A program made the translations under genes and the position numbers. From positions 186,001 through 250,000 of the forward strand of contig NZ_BAAAFQ010000001.1 in assembly GCF_039523615.1 (NCBI RefSeq): a DNA stretch of 64,000 bases, given 5' to 3'. Shown here in pieces: positions 63,557 to 64,000 of this stretch. The notes under the pieces are model-generated. The model saw only the letters and a program-made list of their open reading frames with translations, was not told the origin of the DNA and did not search any database. Source of the DNA: Psychrosphaera haliotis. GTDB lineage: Bacteria; Pseudomonadota; Gammaproteobacteria; Enterobacterales; Alteromonadaceae. Each line of letters starts with the position of its first letter. The stretch's first letter is position 1.

Positions 63557-64000
63557 ATGACTGACAAATCAATTTCAGAAGTAATTAAACTTCGCGAAAT
63601 CAATACTCGTATTGAGACAAACCTTAGTAGCACTTTTAAAGTAATTGACCGATTTGGTGTTATTTTGAAGGGCAATCACAAAGAGCTTGATCATAAACTC
63701 GCTGAATTACGCAAAGGCATAAAAAAAGCGGAAGATTCTTCTGAATTAGAACCTTTTATTACCGCTACAAACCAATCACTAAAATCATTCGAAGCAGAGT
63801 TTGCAAATAGCCTCAGAGAACTCAAATCTGATGTATTGGAAATTGGAGAATCCCTTCAGTCTACAAAGGGAATGGATTCTACCGTTCGTAGAAATTTAAG
63901 GATGATTTTAAATAAAATAAAGTCCACCGACTCTAATATTATTACGGAAATCCAGCCTAATATAGCCAATTTAATGAAGTTACTGGTAGCGGTAAAATTT
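63557..64000 (+). CDS. Coiled-coil protein, N-terminal part (runs off the window)
   Basis: 148 residues visible, starting MTDKSISEVIKLREIN. It is almost entirely helical, with charged heptads (NHKELDHKLAELRKGIKKAE, SLKSFEAEFANSLRELK) and no membrane span. Such N-termini occur in front of GGDEF domains in related bacteria, but the diagnostic domain would lie beyond 64000, so the function is undetermined. Confidence 0.6.
   Translation, partial: MTDKSISEVIKLREINTRIETNLSSTFKVIDRFGVILKGNHKELDHKLAELRKGIKKAEDSSELEPFITATNQSLKSFEAEFANSLRELKSDVLEIGESLQSTKGMDSTVRRNLRMILNKIKSTDSNIITEIQPNIANLMKLLVAVKF

Overview
The window is low-GC gammaproteobacterial chromosome. Gene content and order (ccoNOQP-fixH-ccoI, rpsA-ihfB-lapA-lapB-pyrF, serC-aroA-cmk, gyrA, ubiG, nrdA-nrdB-yfaE, yfbR) suggest a marine Alteromonadales bacterium, most likely of the Colwelliaceae (Colwellia/Thalassotalea type). 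That placement is inferred from gene order and composition; no rRNA gene is present.

Layout. 1-4838 (minus) is a cbb3 cytochrome oxidase locus with its assembly genes, cut by the window edge inside ccoI. 5033-15059 holds a small periplasmic lipoprotein, a peroxiredoxin-like protein, a chemoreceptor, a large M14 peptidase, an S4-LURP-WYL gene group, an RMD1-like protein and a PLP decarboxylase. 15183-37969 is a 22.8-kb Tn7-like transposon. 38121-63275 is core chromosome: a lipoprotein / nucleotidase-like / diguanylate cyclase cluster, then pyrF to rpsA, cmk-aroA-serC, photolyase, gyrA, ubiG, class Ia ribonucleotide reductase with paired NrdR boxes, cell-wall and LRAT-like genes, and two HD-type nucleotide hydrolases. 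An 18-codon gene with its own signals and a partial coiled-coil protein end the window.

The transposon. tnsA-tnsB-tnsC-tniQ form an overlapping minus-strand operon (20658 to 15412). I located ends by eye: TGTA termini with the octamer TGAGATTG at the same 19-base offset, in inverted orientation, at 15183 and 37969, with TAAG abutting both. Related motifs are widely spaced at the left end and close together at the right, as in Tn7. The cargo lies between tnsA and the right end. It consists of (i) a half-length HsdS plus a HsdM-like protein lacking its SAM and NPPF motifs, divergent from tnsA; (ii) an unrecognised 125-aa gene; (iii) a WYL regulator with a palindrome abutting its start; and (iv) a complete type I restriction-modification operon. 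Inside that operon sit a SLATT membrane protein, a reverse transcriptase and an RloC/PrrC-like ATPase; a YgjP-like protein and a PD-(D/E)xK nuclease follow.

Best candidate for an undescribed system: the stretch between hsdS and the SLATT gene (28182-28349) folds as a multi-hairpin RNA closed by a perfect 12-bp stem. A promoter-like sequence overlapping the end of hsdS would start transcription at the first base of that stem. A structured RNA next to a SLATT/RT pair, inside a prr-like restriction operon on a Tn7-like element, suggests a layered anti-phage locus: restriction, then an RNA-templated RT with a membrane effector, then a tRNA-cutting ATPase. The pseudo-methyltransferase/half-specificity pair facing tnsA is a second, more speculative candidate.
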